Part shown: positions 35,288 through 43,271 of the stretch, piece by piece
Position numbering within the stretch: position 1 is the first letter of the stretch
How the letters are laid out: every line of letters begins with the position of its first letter
From: Patescibacteria group bacterium
GTDB lineage: Bacteria > Patescibacteria > Microgenomatia > UBA12405
Length of the DNA: 64,000 nt
Direction of reading: 5' to 3'
Assembly (NCBI GenBank): GCA_023380755.1
Contig: JAMCSD010000008.1
Coordinates: 1-64,000 of the forward strand
Notes under the pieces: model-generated
What the model saw: only the letters and a program-made list of their open reading frames with translations
Databases searched by the model: none
What the model was told of the DNA's origin: nothing
Position numbers and translations under genes: made by a program

Positions 35288-35746
35288 ATGGTGCTGTTTT
35301 ACGGCGGAACAATAGTCGGTTTACTGTTAACCGGATGGTACTTTGGAGTCAAAGCCAAGGGGCAACACCTGCTGGCGGTGACAGGGATAATGATTGTAAT
35401 TTACAGGGTGTTTACGGCGTTAACCCTGCGATTCTTCGGTCCCCTGCCCGGCTGGTATGACGAGAGGGTCAGAAAGGTGGAACATTGGGAGCTGGGAATA
35501 GGGTTGGTGATTTTGGGGATACTCGCGGGGAAGAGAATAAGTAAAAAATTACAAATGACGATTTTGGGAATGGGGTGCGGGATGCTAATCGACGAAATTT
35601 CGGAATATGCCGGGTGGTTTCACCTGGAATTGCCGGCGCATTTTCGAGACAGTATCCAGGATATAGTACTAATTAGCGCCAGCTACGTGTTGTTTGCGGC
35701 GCTATACCGCTTAACCTCGGAAAGGTGGAAAGGGATGATAAAATAG
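35288..35746 (+). CDS. Four-helix membrane protein
   Basis: 152 residues with about four hydrophobic helices (YGGTIVGLLLTGWYFGV, LLAVTGIMIVIYRVFTAL, LGIGLVILGILAG, IVLISASYVLFAALY). An acidic LIDEISEYAGWFH motif lies between helices three and four, as in small predicted integral membrane proteins of unknown function. It begins on the base after the NUDIX stop, so translation is coupled. Confidence 0.75.
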   Translation: MVLFYGGTIVGLLLTGWYFGVKAKGQHLLAVTGIMIVIYRVFTALTLRFFGPLPGWYDERVRKVEHWELGIGLVILGILAGKRISKKLQMTILGMGCGMLIDEISEYAGWFHLELPAHFRDSIQDIVLISASYVLFAALYRLTSERWKGMIK

Positions 35747-35756
35747 TGAGTAAATT

Positions 35757-35841
35757 GGAGGGATCGGATAGTGGTTCATTCCACACGCTTGGAAAGCGTG
35801 CGGCCTAAACAGCCTCGGGGGTTCGAATCCCCCTCCCTCCG
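35757..35841 (+). tRNA. tRNA-Ser(GGA)
   Basis: The acceptor stem GGAGGGA pairs with TCCCTCC, the anticodon stem CACGC pairs with GCGTG around loop TTGGAAA (anticodon GGA), there is a long variable arm, and the T stem GGGGG pairs with CCCCC around TTCGAAT. CCA is encoded (35842-35844). A long open frame on the opposite strand here is an artefact of the tRNA. Confidence 0.95.
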
Positions 35842-35844
35842 CCA

Positions 35845-35977
35845 GACGGGATACCCCCATCCGGAAATGACTGTATTTGCCTATATGATGGGCTAATGGT
35901 GGGGTTTTACGATAAAGTATTGGAATAATTGGGTTTTGCTTCAAAACAGTGAAGAGGGAGACGGGATACGAACCCTT
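35845..35977. repeat. 10-base direct repeat downstream of tRNA-Ser
   Basis: GACGGGATAC follows the CCA of tRNA-Ser directly (35845-35854) and recurs at 35960-35969. The second copy is part of GGGATACGAACCC, which on the minus strand looks like a tRNA T arm (GGGTTCGTATCCC). The rest of the stretch to the broken gene at 36103 holds nothing else I can support beyond a weak 53-codon open frame at 36016-36177. It may be scar tissue from a lost insertion. Confidence 0.35.
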
Positions 35978-36102
35978 AAAGTCTTATAATTAATTAAGTG
36001 TTTTACTGAAAATAAATGACAGACCAAGAAATAGGTCGGCTAGTTGGCAAAGTGTTAGAGGTTCGGCAGCAAAAGGCGGTTAGAATTGGATCGGTTAGTT
36101 TT

Positions 36103-36345
36103 TTAGAGATTTACAAAGTCGAGAGAAACAGAAATATCCTCTCCGACTTTGGCGCCATAGGGATCGACTTCGAGTAAAATGCTGGCTGGATCCTAGGAAA
36201 AAGAATAGCCGTAATAAAGATTGGAATAGCTGAGCCAATTTTTGGGAATAGCAAAATAAAAGCTTTGGAAATAAACGACTAGGCTGAAAACAAGGGCGGA
36301 GAGTGCAAAAAGTACCAAAGCTATTTTTAAGCGTGTTTTCGACAT
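36103..36345 (-). pseudogene. Small membrane-anchored protein broken by an in-frame TAG
   Basis: On the minus strand ATG 36345 opens a frame with a convincing N-terminal anchor (LKIALVLFALSALVFSLVVY) and a soluble start (YYGYSFS). It hits TAG at 36195-36193, then continues in the same frame for 29 codons of protein-like sequence (ILLEVDPYGAKVGEDISVSL) to a TAA. The second part resembles the first strand of an immunoglobulin-like extracellular domain, suggesting a decayed surface-protein gene. Amber readthrough is the less likely alternative. Confidence 0.5.
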
Positions 36346-36511
36346 AATTTATCTTAGCATACGCTAATAAATGAAAGCAGACTATTACTTTAAAATAAGA
36401 TAGATTGGCAGAATAGGCTGAAGATAGCCTTAAATATCCTATATCTTTTCTTGGAATTTTAGGATAAAATATAGAGTCTAAGAATTTATTATTAATCAAG
36501 GATGAGGAAAT

Positions 36512-36841
36512 ATGGCAAAAAAGTTGTACGTTGGTGGTTTACCTTTTGAGACTACTGAGGAGGCTCTTCGAGCCGCGTTTGGACAAGCGGGTACCGTAAC
36601 GTTAGTTACTATCATCAAAGATAAATTTTCAGGACGGTCGAAAGGATTTGGTTTTGTAGAAATGGCGACCGACGAAGAAGCACAGGCAGCAATTGCTATG
36701 TGGAACGAGAAAGAATTTGAGGGAAGAACTCTTAAAGTCAACGAGGCACGGCCGATGGAAGACAGACCGCAACGGCGAGAGCCTTTTTCCCGAGGGCCAC
36801 GGAATAATGGTGGCCGTTTTGGAAATCGTAATAGGTTTTAA
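36512..36841 (+). CDS. RRM-type RNA-binding protein
   Basis: 109 residues. One RNA recognition motif with RNP2 KLYVGGLPF and RNP1 KGFGFVEM, then an arginine/glycine-rich tail (REPFSRGPRNNGGRFGNRNR). This matches the bacterial glycine-rich RNA-binding proteins linked to cold and other stresses. GAGG lies about five bases before the ATG. A TAAAAT box about 40 bases upstream leaves a leader long enough for RNA-level control. A DEAD-box helicase lies shortly downstream, giving a small RNA-remodelling cluster. Confidence 0.92.
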   Translation: MAKKLYVGGLPFETTEEALRAAFGQAGTVTLVTIIKDKFSGRSKGFGFVEMATDEEAQAAIAMWNEKEFEGRTLKVNEARPMEDRPQRREPFSRGPRNNGGRFGNRNRF

Positions 36842-36873
36842 GATTTGACTTGTTAGCTGTTTGGAGGAGTAGT

Positions 36874-37350
36874 ATGGACCATAATTATGTGGCCGGAGAT
36901 TATATTATTGATAATGCCTATATTTACGAAATAACGTCTGTAACCTTTGATGGCGGCAAAAAGGGTAACGAGGCATTAATACATTACAAACCAATTCGAG
37001 GCACCGATAAAGTCTTTACGGCATCCATTCCAGAGAAAAACTTCGGCAAAGTAGGTTTGCGAAAACTATTAAACCCGGAGGATATCAACGTCATTTTATG
37101 TAAGCTTACGGCAAATATAGAGCGGTATTCCTATAATGCTCAGGAAACGAAGGAGATACTTTATCTTAACGAACCAGCAAATGTAATGGTTCCGTTGAAG
37201 TACCTATGGAAGTGTGGAGATAAATTAGCTAAAACCGACACGGATATACGGGAGGAAATGATCCAACATTTGTGTATGGAAATTGCTTTTGTGACTAAAC
37301 AGACAACCGAAGTCGTTCGGGCAAAGATTGAGAAAATTCTGAATAAATAG
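36874..37350 (+). CDS. CarD-like regulator (tentative)
   Basis: About 158 residues from ATG 36874, which has a GGAGG site eight bases upstream. The N-terminal NYVAGDYIIDNAYIYEITSV and the later FTASIPEKNFGKVGLRKLL follow the shape of the CarD/TRCF RNA-polymerase-interacting domain (a small beta barrel ending in a PxxN/LR motif). The C-terminal half is helical, as in CarD. Similarity is distant, so the name is provisional. CarD stabilises open promoter complexes in other bacteria. Confidence 0.5.
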   Translation: MDHNYVAGDYIIDNAYIYEITSVTFDGGKKGNEALIHYKPIRGTDKVFTASIPEKNFGKVGLRKLLNPEDINVILCKLTANIERYSYNAQETKEILYLNEPANVMVPLKYLWKCGDKLAKTDTDIREEMIQHLCMEIAFVTKQTTEVVRAKIEKILNK

Positions 37351-37443
37351 CTAAAATATGATATACTACCCAGATTTAGTTTAGGCAAAGAATCATAGTC
37401 TGCCCATATTACTTGAATATTTTTATTAGATAAGGGCATATTA

Positions 37444-37461
37444 ATCCTGCCGCGGCAGGAT
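37444..37461. promoter_or_regulatory. 18-base perfect palindrome before the DEAD-box helicase
   Basis: ATCCTGCCGCGGCAGGAT is a perfect, G+C-rich palindrome embedded in AT-rich sequence 20 bases before ATG 37481. It can be a dimer-protein operator or, as RNA, a tight hairpin in the leader. It overlaps an alternative upstream ATG (37460). Confidence 0.6.
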
Positions 37462-37480
37462 GCCAATATTTAATAAAAAT

Positions 37481-38665
37481 ATGTATAAAGGTAAGTATTC
37501 GGGTGGTTTTCGGAATTTTAAGCATTTCGGGAAGAGGCCTCAAAAAAAACGGGTGGGTTTCCGGAGCGATATAAACCAATCGTTTTACGTCAAAAAAGCA
37601 GCAGAATTCACCAAAATTGAAGAAGGGGTAACAATTCATCAGTTTAATGACTTCGGATTTGAGCCGCAGCTGGTGGAGAATATTAAAGCCAAGGGGTATG
37701 TGAAACCGACCGAAATCCAAGACAAAGTGATCCCCCATATCCGGCAAAACCAAGATGTATTGGGGATTGCCAATACGGGAACCGGCAAGACGGCGGCCTA
37801 TATTCTGCCACTGATCAACAAAATTTTACTTAATCCGAACGAAAGAGTAATTATTTTAGCGCCAACGAGAGAATTGGCCATCCAAATTAAGGAAGAATTG
37901 CGGTCGTTTACCTGGGGAATGAATGTTTATGTGGCTTTAGCCATTGGAGGCGCCTTTATCCGGGAGCAGATTATTAAAATTCGGCGCGGCCCGCATGTCA
38001 TTATTGGCACTCCGGGACGGATTATGGACCTGGGGAAAAGAAGAGTGATTGATTTTGGCAGCTTGTCGACCGTCGTTTTGGATGAGGTCGACCGGATGTT
38101 GGACATGGGGTTCATTGGCGATATTAAAGCCATTGTGGACCAGACACCAAAGGGCCGACAAACACTATTTTTCTCGGCGACTCTAGATAAAAAGGTTGAA
38201 CCATTGGCAAACGCCTTCCTGAATAACCCGATCAAAGTATCAACCAAGATTCAGGACAGCTCGTCCCATGTGGAACAAAATATCGTACGGGTGCCCCGGC
38301 AACAAAAAGAGGCGAAACTGCACCAATTAGTGGCCCAACCAGATTTCAAAAAGGTGCTGGTATTTGGATCAACGCAGATGATTGTGGACAAACTATCGGC
38401 CAACTTAATCCAAAACGGATTTAAAGCCCAAGGATTACACGGCGGAAAACGGCAACACCAGCGGCAACAGATTGTAAGAAATTTTAGAGAAAACCAAATC
38501 ACCATTTTGGTAGCGACCGATGTGGCCGCCCGGGGCTTGGACATTGCGGATATTACCCATGTCATTAATTATGACGAGCCCAATAATTATGATGACTATG
38601 TGCACCGGATCGGCAGAACAGGACGGGGAAACAGCAAGGGCTTCGCCCTGACTTTTGTGGAGTAA
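37481..38665 (+). CDS. DEAD-box-family RNA helicase
   Basis: About 394 residues. Motifs in order: Q-motif region KPTEIQDKVIP, ANTGTGKTAAY (I), APTRELAIQ (Ia), TPGRI (Ib), VVLDEVDRMLD (II, reading DEVD rather than DEAD), FFSATL (III), VATDVAARGLDIA (V), HRIGRTGRG (VI). It unwinds short RNA duplexes. There is no C-terminal extension; a glycine/lysine-rich segment of about 50 residues precedes the core. ATG 37481 is preferred to 37460 because the latter sits in the palindrome. It is close to the RRM gene, so a cold-shock or ribosome-assembly role is likely. Confidence 0.92.
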   Translation: MYKGKYSGGFRNFKHFGKRPQKKRVGFRSDINQSFYVKKAAEFTKIEEGVTIHQFNDFGFEPQLVENIKAKGYVKPTEIQDKVIPHIRQNQDVLGIANTGTGKTAAYILPLINKILLNPNERVIILAPTRELAIQIKEELRSFTWGMNVYVALAIGGAFIREQIIKIRRGPHVIIGTPGRIMDLGKRRVIDFGSLSTVVLDEVDRMLDMGFIGDIKAIVDQTPKGRQTLFFSATLDKKVEPLANAFLNNPIKVSTKIQDSSSHVEQNIVRVPRQQKEAKLHQLVAQPDFKKVLVFGSTQMIVDKLSANLIQNGFKAQGLHGGKRQHQRQQIVRNFRENQITILVATDVAARGLDIADITHVINYDEPNNYDDYVHRIGRTGRGNSKGFALTFVE

Positions 38666-38695
38666 AGTAGCAAATTTCGGTTTATAATGGGGTAG

Positions 38696-39043
38696 ATGGA
38701 GAGGGGTCGGATTGAGAGAACGATAGTGTTGACCACAGGGTTGGAGGTAATTCCGGATGATATAACTTGTATCTTGTGCGGCGGACCGGTGGAAAGACGA
38801 TTTGTGGAGATGGAATTGGCGATAGACTCAATTCGGGTAAGACTCCCCCACACGGCGGGTTATGTTTGCCCAAAAGATGAGTTGGAATATGTGAGTGATG
38901 AGGCTTTGATGGAGGCTTACCAAGCAATGGAGGTGATTGCCCGGGAAACCGGACAAGGGCGAACGGTGGAAGTGATCCAAGAACACCTGCGCACGCAAAA
39001 AAAGATAATGGAGAAATTTGGCAGAGGAAAAGCGGGAAAATAA
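38696..39043 (+). CDS. YgiT-like zinc-finger protein
   Basis: 115 residues. CILCGGPVERR and HTAGYVCPKDEL, separated by a beta stretch, resemble the YgiT (MqsA-type) zinc-finger domain that is often the antitoxin of an MqsR-like toxin. The C-terminal part is helical and charged, with no helix-turn-helix seen. No toxin gene is adjacent. TATAAT (38683-38688) ends seven bases before the ATG. Confidence 0.6.
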   Translation: MERGRIERTIVLTTGLEVIPDDITCILCGGPVERRFVEMELAIDSIRVRLPHTAGYVCPKDELEYVSDEALMEAYQAMEVIARETGQGRTVEVIQEHLRTQKKIMEKFGRGKAGK

Positions 39044-39049
39044 AACTAT

Positions 39050-39256
39050 TTAGCGAAGGTGGAGGAACTTAAGTAGGTCGAAGCGCGGGGATTTAGGGGA
39101 AGGTCGGACGACAATTTCAAAAGGAATATGGTGAGCCAATAAGTCAGCGACAACCCGCTGGGTCATTTCCTGACTAAGTTGAGCCACGCGAGCTTCCTGC
39201 TCGGGCGTCAAAACAATATAGGCGGGATGCTCTTTGGTGGCGGGAACAATTGGCAT
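39050..39256 (-). CDS. Small unassigned protein
   Basis: 68 residues starting MPIVPATKEHPAYIVLTPEQ, ending RFDLLKFLHLR. ATG 39256 is used because minus-strand TATTAT ends six bases before it; codons further upstream belong to the end of the neighbouring gene. No recognised domain. It lies directly downstream of the isochorismatase-like gene in the same direction. Confidence 0.6.
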   Translation of the reverse strand: MPIVPATKEHPAYIVLTPEQEARVAQLSQEMTQRVVADLLAHHIPFEIVVRPSPKSPRFDLLKFLHLR

Positions 39257-39275
39257 AAGTGAATAATAACATTTT

Positions 39276-39920
39276 TTATGGGGAACGAAGGAGGCTGGGC
39301 TCCTGGAGCAATTCGGTAGAAGAAATGGTTTTACCATACATCACCGGGAAGGTGAATTTGAGAAGCAGCTCCTGAAGCTGCTGGCGGACAGGGACATCGG
39401 TGGTTTCGACAAGGTCGGCAAGAATGACAAAATTAAAACCCTGAGAAAAACCACTAACGATAGAAGCCAGAACGCAACCATCGGTGAAAATGCCGGTAAC
39501 AATCACATATTGGATTCCCCTTTTTCGAAACTCGTGGGTAATTTGAAGGTCGGAAAAAGCATCATAGGTATTTTTGGTAAAGACAAGATCAGTAGGTTGG
39601 GGTTTGACCCCATAAAATTGTTGGTCGAAACCGGTAGGGTCGTCAGAATAGTAGGTAGCAGCGGGATCGGTATAGAGTTCGTTAAGGTTAGCCGGAAGAT
39701 GGGCTTGATCCCACGGGGTAATGGTGGTGAAAACAATGAGACCGCCAACTTTTTGGCGGTAGGCAGCTAAAAATTGCTCAAGACGAGGGATCATCTCCCG
39801 GATTTGGGTAAAGTGGATGTGCCATTCGGGAGTTTCGCAGTTAAGATGGGCACAAGAATTGACGGGGTCGATAACTAAAAGGGCGGTATTGTTTTGGTTC
39901 ATGTTTGGGTAGATTTTCAT
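39276..39920 (-). CDS. Isochorismatase-family cysteine hydrolase
   Basis: 214 residues. The catalytic triad of the family is visible: aspartate in LLVIDPVNS, lysine in VFTKNTYDAF, cysteine in VTGIFTDGCVLAS. Relatives include nicotinamidase and ureide hydrolases; the substrate cannot be told from sequence. A second ATG at 39902 (MNQNNTALLVIDP) is a possible alternative start. Confidence 0.87.
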   Translation of the reverse strand: MKIYPNMNQNNTALLVIDPVNSCAHLNCETPEWHIHFTQIREMIPRLEQFLAAYRQKVGGLIVFTTITPWDQAHLPANLNELYTDPAATYYSDDPTGFDQQFYGVKPQPTDLVFTKNTYDAFSDLQITHEFRKRGIQYVIVTGIFTDGCVLASIVSGFSQGFNFVILADLVETTDVPVRQQLQELLLKFTFPVMYGKTISSTELLQEPSLLRSP

Positions 39921-39997
39921 ATGTTATATGATAACATTTGATCCCATAAAGATCTCTTTTTTTAAGTGATGAGTTGTGATTAGCTATTGATAGTTAA

Positions 39998-40747
39998 ATG
40001 ACTGAGGTGGTATCTTGCCAACAAAGATTTGTGGAAAGATACCGGGCCGCCTACTCCCTGCAACCAACTTACTACCTATTAGGACACGAGCCGCTACCAG
40101 CAACTTCATCAGTAAATTTTTGCCGATCGCGAACAGCTTTGCTGGATGCCCTGCTGACCACACAACCGGACACGATTACCTTTCCCCACGCGCTTTTAGC
40201 AGAATATGTAACAGCTTTATCCTTAGAACCACTGTTGACCCCGTGGGACCACCGTGTTGACTTAGCCCCACAGTCGCTGGAGCACGGCAGGGGGCAAAGA
40301 GGAGTGGACCTGTTAATCCGCAATGCGGAAGATAAAATAATGCTAGGGATTGACGTGAAGTTGAAAAGCAACCGGTCGAGACATAACCAAAACGGCGGTG
40401 CCTGGCTAGACAACCTGAAAGCACCATACATTAATCTGACGCTGGGAAATTGGGAAGTAGTAACCCGGGAAGGAGCGGGGGTAAAGGGGTGGCTAATTAA
40501 CTGCGTCCTGCCCAATGTTCCCGAGAGCGGCAAAATCCCCCACCTTGACGAACTGCGGGCTTTTTTGGTACCGCGGATAAAAAATAGTCTAGTAAGCCAG
40601 CTGGAAATATCCCGATCGGGCCATCCCCACCCGTGGTATCACTTACCAGAATCAAGACAAGAAAGAATTGTGTACCGACAAAAACTGGAGGGAATGATTG
40701 AAATTTTTGGGCAAATTGAAGCAAGAAGAAGAAAAGATTATAATTAA
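39998..40747 (+). CDS. Unassigned protein with PD-(D/E)XK-like core
   Basis: 249 residues. The segment GQRGVDLLIR followed by IMLGIDVKLKS has the spacing of a restriction-endonuclease-like D...DxK active site, flanked by helices. The rest shows no known domain (WHHLPESRQ-like C-terminus). It could be a lone nuclease or a degenerate restriction enzyme. Its stop codon overlaps the -10 box of the flavodoxin gene. Confidence 0.55.
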   Translation: MTEVVSCQQRFVERYRAAYSLQPTYYLLGHEPLPATSSVNFCRSRTALLDALLTTQPDTITFPHALLAEYVTALSLEPLLTPWDHRVDLAPQSLEHGRGQRGVDLLIRNAEDKIMLGIDVKLKSNRSRHNQNGGAWLDNLKAPYINLTLGNWEVVTREGAGVKGWLINCVLPNVPESGKIPHLDELRAFLVPRIKNSLVSQLEISRSGHPHPWYHLPESRQERIVYRQKLEGMIEIFGQIEARRRKDYN

Positions 40748-40750
40748 TTA

Positions 40751-41188
40751 ATGAAACTATTGGTAATATTTGATTCGATGTATGGCAATACGAAGATAAT
40801 CGCCGAAACAGTGGCTAAAGAACTAGGAAAGGAGGCGAAGGTTAAACAGGCCGAAGAAATAGGTAATAAGGATTGGGAAGGAGTCAGGGCAGTGGTAGTG
40901 GGCAGCCCAATTAACGGCTGGAAACCGTCGGTCAAGATGGAAGCGTTTTTAAACGGCCTTAAACAAGGACAATTAAACGGGATGAAGGCGGCAGCTTTTG
41001 ACACGCGAATTAATTTTATTTTCCATGGGGACGCGGCAAAAAAAATCGAAAAAAAATTGCGAGCGGCGGGGGCAGAAATTGTAGCGGCGCCAGGGAATTT
41101 CTTTGTGAAAGGAACAGAAGGCCCGCTAGCGGAAGGAGAAATAGATAAGGCTAAAGTTTGGACGAAATCTTTTAAAGCAAAAATCTAG
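40751..41188 (+). CDS. Flavodoxin-domain protein
   Basis: 145 residues. The FMN phosphate loop DSMYGNTKIIAE is at the N-terminus, and VVVGSPINGWKPS is the second flavin-contacting loop. A C-terminal GNFFVKGTEGPL segment resembles flavodoxin-like proteins of the menaquinone-dependent oxidase group. Electron carrier, partner unknown. TATAAT (40739-40744) ends six bases before the ATG and overlaps the upstream gene's stop. Confidence 0.88.
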   Translation: MKLLVIFDSMYGNTKIIAETVAKELGKEAKVKQAEEIGNKDWEGVRAVVVGSPINGWKPSVKMEAFLNGLKQGQLNGMKAAAFDTRINFIFHGDAAKKIEKKLRAAGAEIVAAPGNFFVKGTEGPLAEGEIDKAKVWTKSFKAKI

Positions 41189-41235
41189 GAAGAAGAAAGA
41201 TTTTAAAAAGATGAGGGTTGAGTTTATACTAGGGC

Positions 41236-41880
41236 GTGAGGCGATGTCGGGAATTTATTACAGGCTCAGTGGGGGTAATGTACAGCGGCAAGTCAGAATG
41301 GCTAATCCGACAAGCAAGAGCAGCAGAAGCGGTGGGCGAAGTGGTGTTGTTTGTGAAACCGGCAGTAGACAACCGTTTTGGACCAACAGAGGCCCGGAGC
41401 CGGTCAGGGAGCTGGCATGAAGCGGTAGCGGTAACAAATTCGATGGAAATTGCGGAATTATATGAAAGGAGCGTGGAAAAACCACATTTAGTGGCGATTG
41501 ATGAGGTGCAATTTTTTGACCCGAAAATCGTGGAGGTGGTGCTTTATTTGGCGGAAGAATGCGGCTGCCAAACGGCTTATTCGGGATTAAACACCGATTT
41601 TCGCGGCAACCCGTTTGGACCAATCCAGGGACTAATGGCGGTTTCGACAGACTTAAATATTATGACGGCCAGGTGCACAGCCCATGTCAACAATGGGGAC
41701 AAGCGGAAATGCGGAGCACGAGCTCATTATACCCAACGGCTGATTAATGGCCAACCTGCACCGTATGAGAGTGAAATTATTGTGATTGATCACTTAGGGA
41801 AGACAGAAGTAACTTATGAAGCGCGGTGCGCCGACCACTGGAGTGTGCCAGGAATGCCAAAAAGACTGGTAAAGGGATAA
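41236..41880 (+). CDS. tdk: Thymidine kinase
   Basis: 214 residues. P-loop GVMYSGKSEWLIRQA, then VAIDEVQFFDP (Walker B-type with catalytic Glu) and YSGLNTDFRGNPFGP (lasso/nucleoside site). Four structural cysteines include CTAHV, KCGARAHYTQR and the late RCADHW. It phosphorylates thymidine for dTTP salvage, fitting an organism with few biosynthetic routes. GTG 41236 is used because TATACT ends five bases before it. Confidence 0.95.
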   Translation: MRRCREFITGSVGVMYSGKSEWLIRQARAAEAVGEVVLFVKPAVDNRFGPTEARSRSGSWHEAVAVTNSMEIAELYERSVEKPHLVAIDEVQFFDPKIVEVVLYLAEECGCQTAYSGLNTDFRGNPFGPIQGLMAVSTDLNIMTARCTAHVNNGDKRKCGARAHYTQRLINGQPAPYESEIIVIDHLGKTEVTYEARCADHWSVPGMPKRLVKG

Positions 41881-41923
41881 AGGGAAGGAAACTAGTATCT
41901 TGTAGCAGAAGGAGGTCTTTGTT

Positions 41924-41956
41924 ATGATGAACCATTACTTATTCAGTAGGAGCTGA
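41924..41956 (+). CDS. Ten-codon leader peptide before hemerythrin
   Basis: A near-perfect AAGGAGGT ribosome site precedes ATG-ATG at 41924, opening MMNHYLFSRS and a TGA one base before the hemerythrin ATG (41958). The leader contains an AGGAG site for the next gene, so its translation would deliver ribosomes to hemerythrin. Confidence 0.5.
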   Translation: MMNHYLFSRS

Positions 41957-41957
41957 A

Positions 41958-42419
41958 ATGAATGAGGGCATTTTGGATTACATGAGCAAAGACCATGACC
42001 GGTTAGATAAAATTTATCAAGAATTTCAAAAGGTACGAGAGAAAGACAAAGAAGAAGCACGGGATTTATTTCATGAATTTAAAACCGGATTACAACGGCA
42101 TATTATTTGGGAGGAAGACATTCTCTTTCCCCTATTTGAAGAAAAGACAGAAGCAAAAGAAAACGGACCAACCGAGGTGATGCGACAAGAGCACCGAGAG
42201 ATTAAAGAAGTACTGGAAAAGATTCATGACGAAGTGCGGCAGGGAACGGGCGGCCAAAAGTTAGATAAGGAATTGTATGGAATATTGGAAGAACATAACA
42301 GAAAAGAGGAAATGATCCTTTACCCCTGGATCGACCGAGCCATTAGTGAGAAAGAGGCCAAAGAAATTTTTGTAAAGATGAAGCAAATTGCCCCGGAAAG
42401 GTACAATCATTGCTGTTAA
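41958..42419 (+). CDS. Hemerythrin-like (HHE) protein
   Basis: 153 residues of a four-helix HHE domain. Probable iron ligands are in KDHDRLDK, LQRHIIWEEDILFP, RQEHREIKEV and EEHNRKEEMILYPW. Such proteins bind oxygen or nitric oxide, or sense them, at a di-iron site. An AGGAG ribosome site lies six bases before the ATG. A conserved-looking C-terminal CC could be regulatory. Peroxiredoxin, cupredoxin and flavodoxin genes elsewhere in this region point to oxygen handling. Confidence 0.88.
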   Translation: MNEGILDYMSKDHDRLDKIYQEFQKVREKDKEEARDLFHEFKTGLQRHIIWEEDILFPLFEEKTEAKENGPTEVMRQEHREIKEVLEKIHDEVRQGTGGQKLDKELYGILEEHNRKEEMILYPWIDRAISEKEAKEIFVKMKQIAPERYNHCC

Positions 42420-42503
42420 GGAGTGGGGCGAAGAGTGGGAACAATTAACGCGGATTATCCGTATGTTAGCGGTGAAGCTTTATAACAACTACAGAACTTA
42501 TAG

Positions 42504-42555
42504 TAAAATAGGGGGTTCAGTAAACTTTACAGAAAGCCTGTAAATAGTGGACTGA
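42504..42555 (+). promoter_or_regulatory. Promoter and leader hairpin of the HTH/GHKL operon
   Basis: A TAAAAT -10 box (42504-42509) is followed at the expected mRNA 5' end by nested inverted repeats: TCAGT/ACTGA (42517-42521, 42551-42555) enclosing TTTACAG/CTGTAAA (42526-42532, 42538-42544). It may be an operator for the HTH protein encoded next, or a protective 5' hairpin. Confidence 0.5.
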
Positions 42556-42594
42556 GGCACACTAACAATTTGGTTGAGAACAAGGAGTAAGGAC

Positions 42595-43266
42595 ATGGAG
42601 AGGGTAACTCTTAGCGCGTGCATTCAAAAACTAATTGCCCTGGGGGTATCAGTCGAATTGATTCTGCAGATAACAAAGACGCGACCAGATGCTTTAGGCG
42701 AATGGTTAGGGGAAGTCAGAGAGCCATCAGGGGAAACACTGATACGAATGCTGTGGCTGTGCTGGCAGTATGATCTCTACCCAGGACGGTTAATGCCAAA
42801 CGAAATTATCCGTGGACTGGCAACGATAATTGCCTGTGACCTGCTGCCGCCAGTAGAAATCAGTAAAACAATAGGATTCCCAACTGAGACGCCGAAAGCA
42901 AACGCCAACCAAGGATTGTTTGGTTATCTTTTGGGCCGGACCGGGAAAATGTTGCCCGAACGGGAAGAAAGAGCCCAAAGCTTAATCCGTTATTATCGAG
43001 AGCGATTCCCACCAAAACCCTCGGTAACGCCCCGACCAGAAAAAGTGAACGGGTCAAGGAGTGCTTACGCCGCGGACCTGGTGATTAAATTAGCAGAAGT
43101 ACTCAAACCACTTTTAGAGGCCGATGAACCAGGTGAACGGGAAAAATTCCGCCGCCGGATTCAACAAAACGGAGAAGACACTCTGTTTGAGGCGAGCAAC
43201 ATGCTGTCGGCGGTGTGTTCCGAAAGTGCCAGAAAGGAATGGCGGAGATCAAGCAGAAGGAGATAA
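42595..43266 (+). CDS. HTH-like protein paired with a GHKL ATPase
   Basis: About 223 residues from ATG 42595 (AAGGAG site upstream). Residues ~8-55 (CIQKLIALGVSVELILQITK, GEWLGEVREPSGETLIRML) have the periodicity of an XRE-type helix-turn-helix. The rest is helical, ending in a basic RRSSRRR. No specific family recognised. Its end nearly touches the GHKL ATPase gene (five bases to ATG 43272, or overlapping if 43239 is used), so the two probably work together. Confidence 0.6.
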   Translation: MERVTLSACIQKLIALGVSVELILQITKTRPDALGEWLGEVREPSGETLIRMLWLCWQYDLYPGRLMPNEIIRGLATIIACDLLPPVEISKTIGFPTETPKANANQGLFGYLLGRTGKMLPEREERAQSLIRYYRERFPPKPSVTPRPEKVNGSRSAYAADLVIKLAEVLKPLLEADEPGEREKFRRRIQQNGEDTLFEASNMLSAVCSESARKEWRRSSRRR

Positions 43267-43271
43267 CAGAG

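Noticed and set aside
35711..35944. Minus-strand open frame of 77 codons containing GGGFEPPRLF
   Set aside because: It is the antisense translation of tRNA-Ser, a well-known false gene pattern.
36016..36177. 53-codon plus-strand frame starting MTDQEIGRLV
   Set aside because: No ribosome site or -10 box at leaderless distance, and it overlaps the better-supported broken minus-strand gene.
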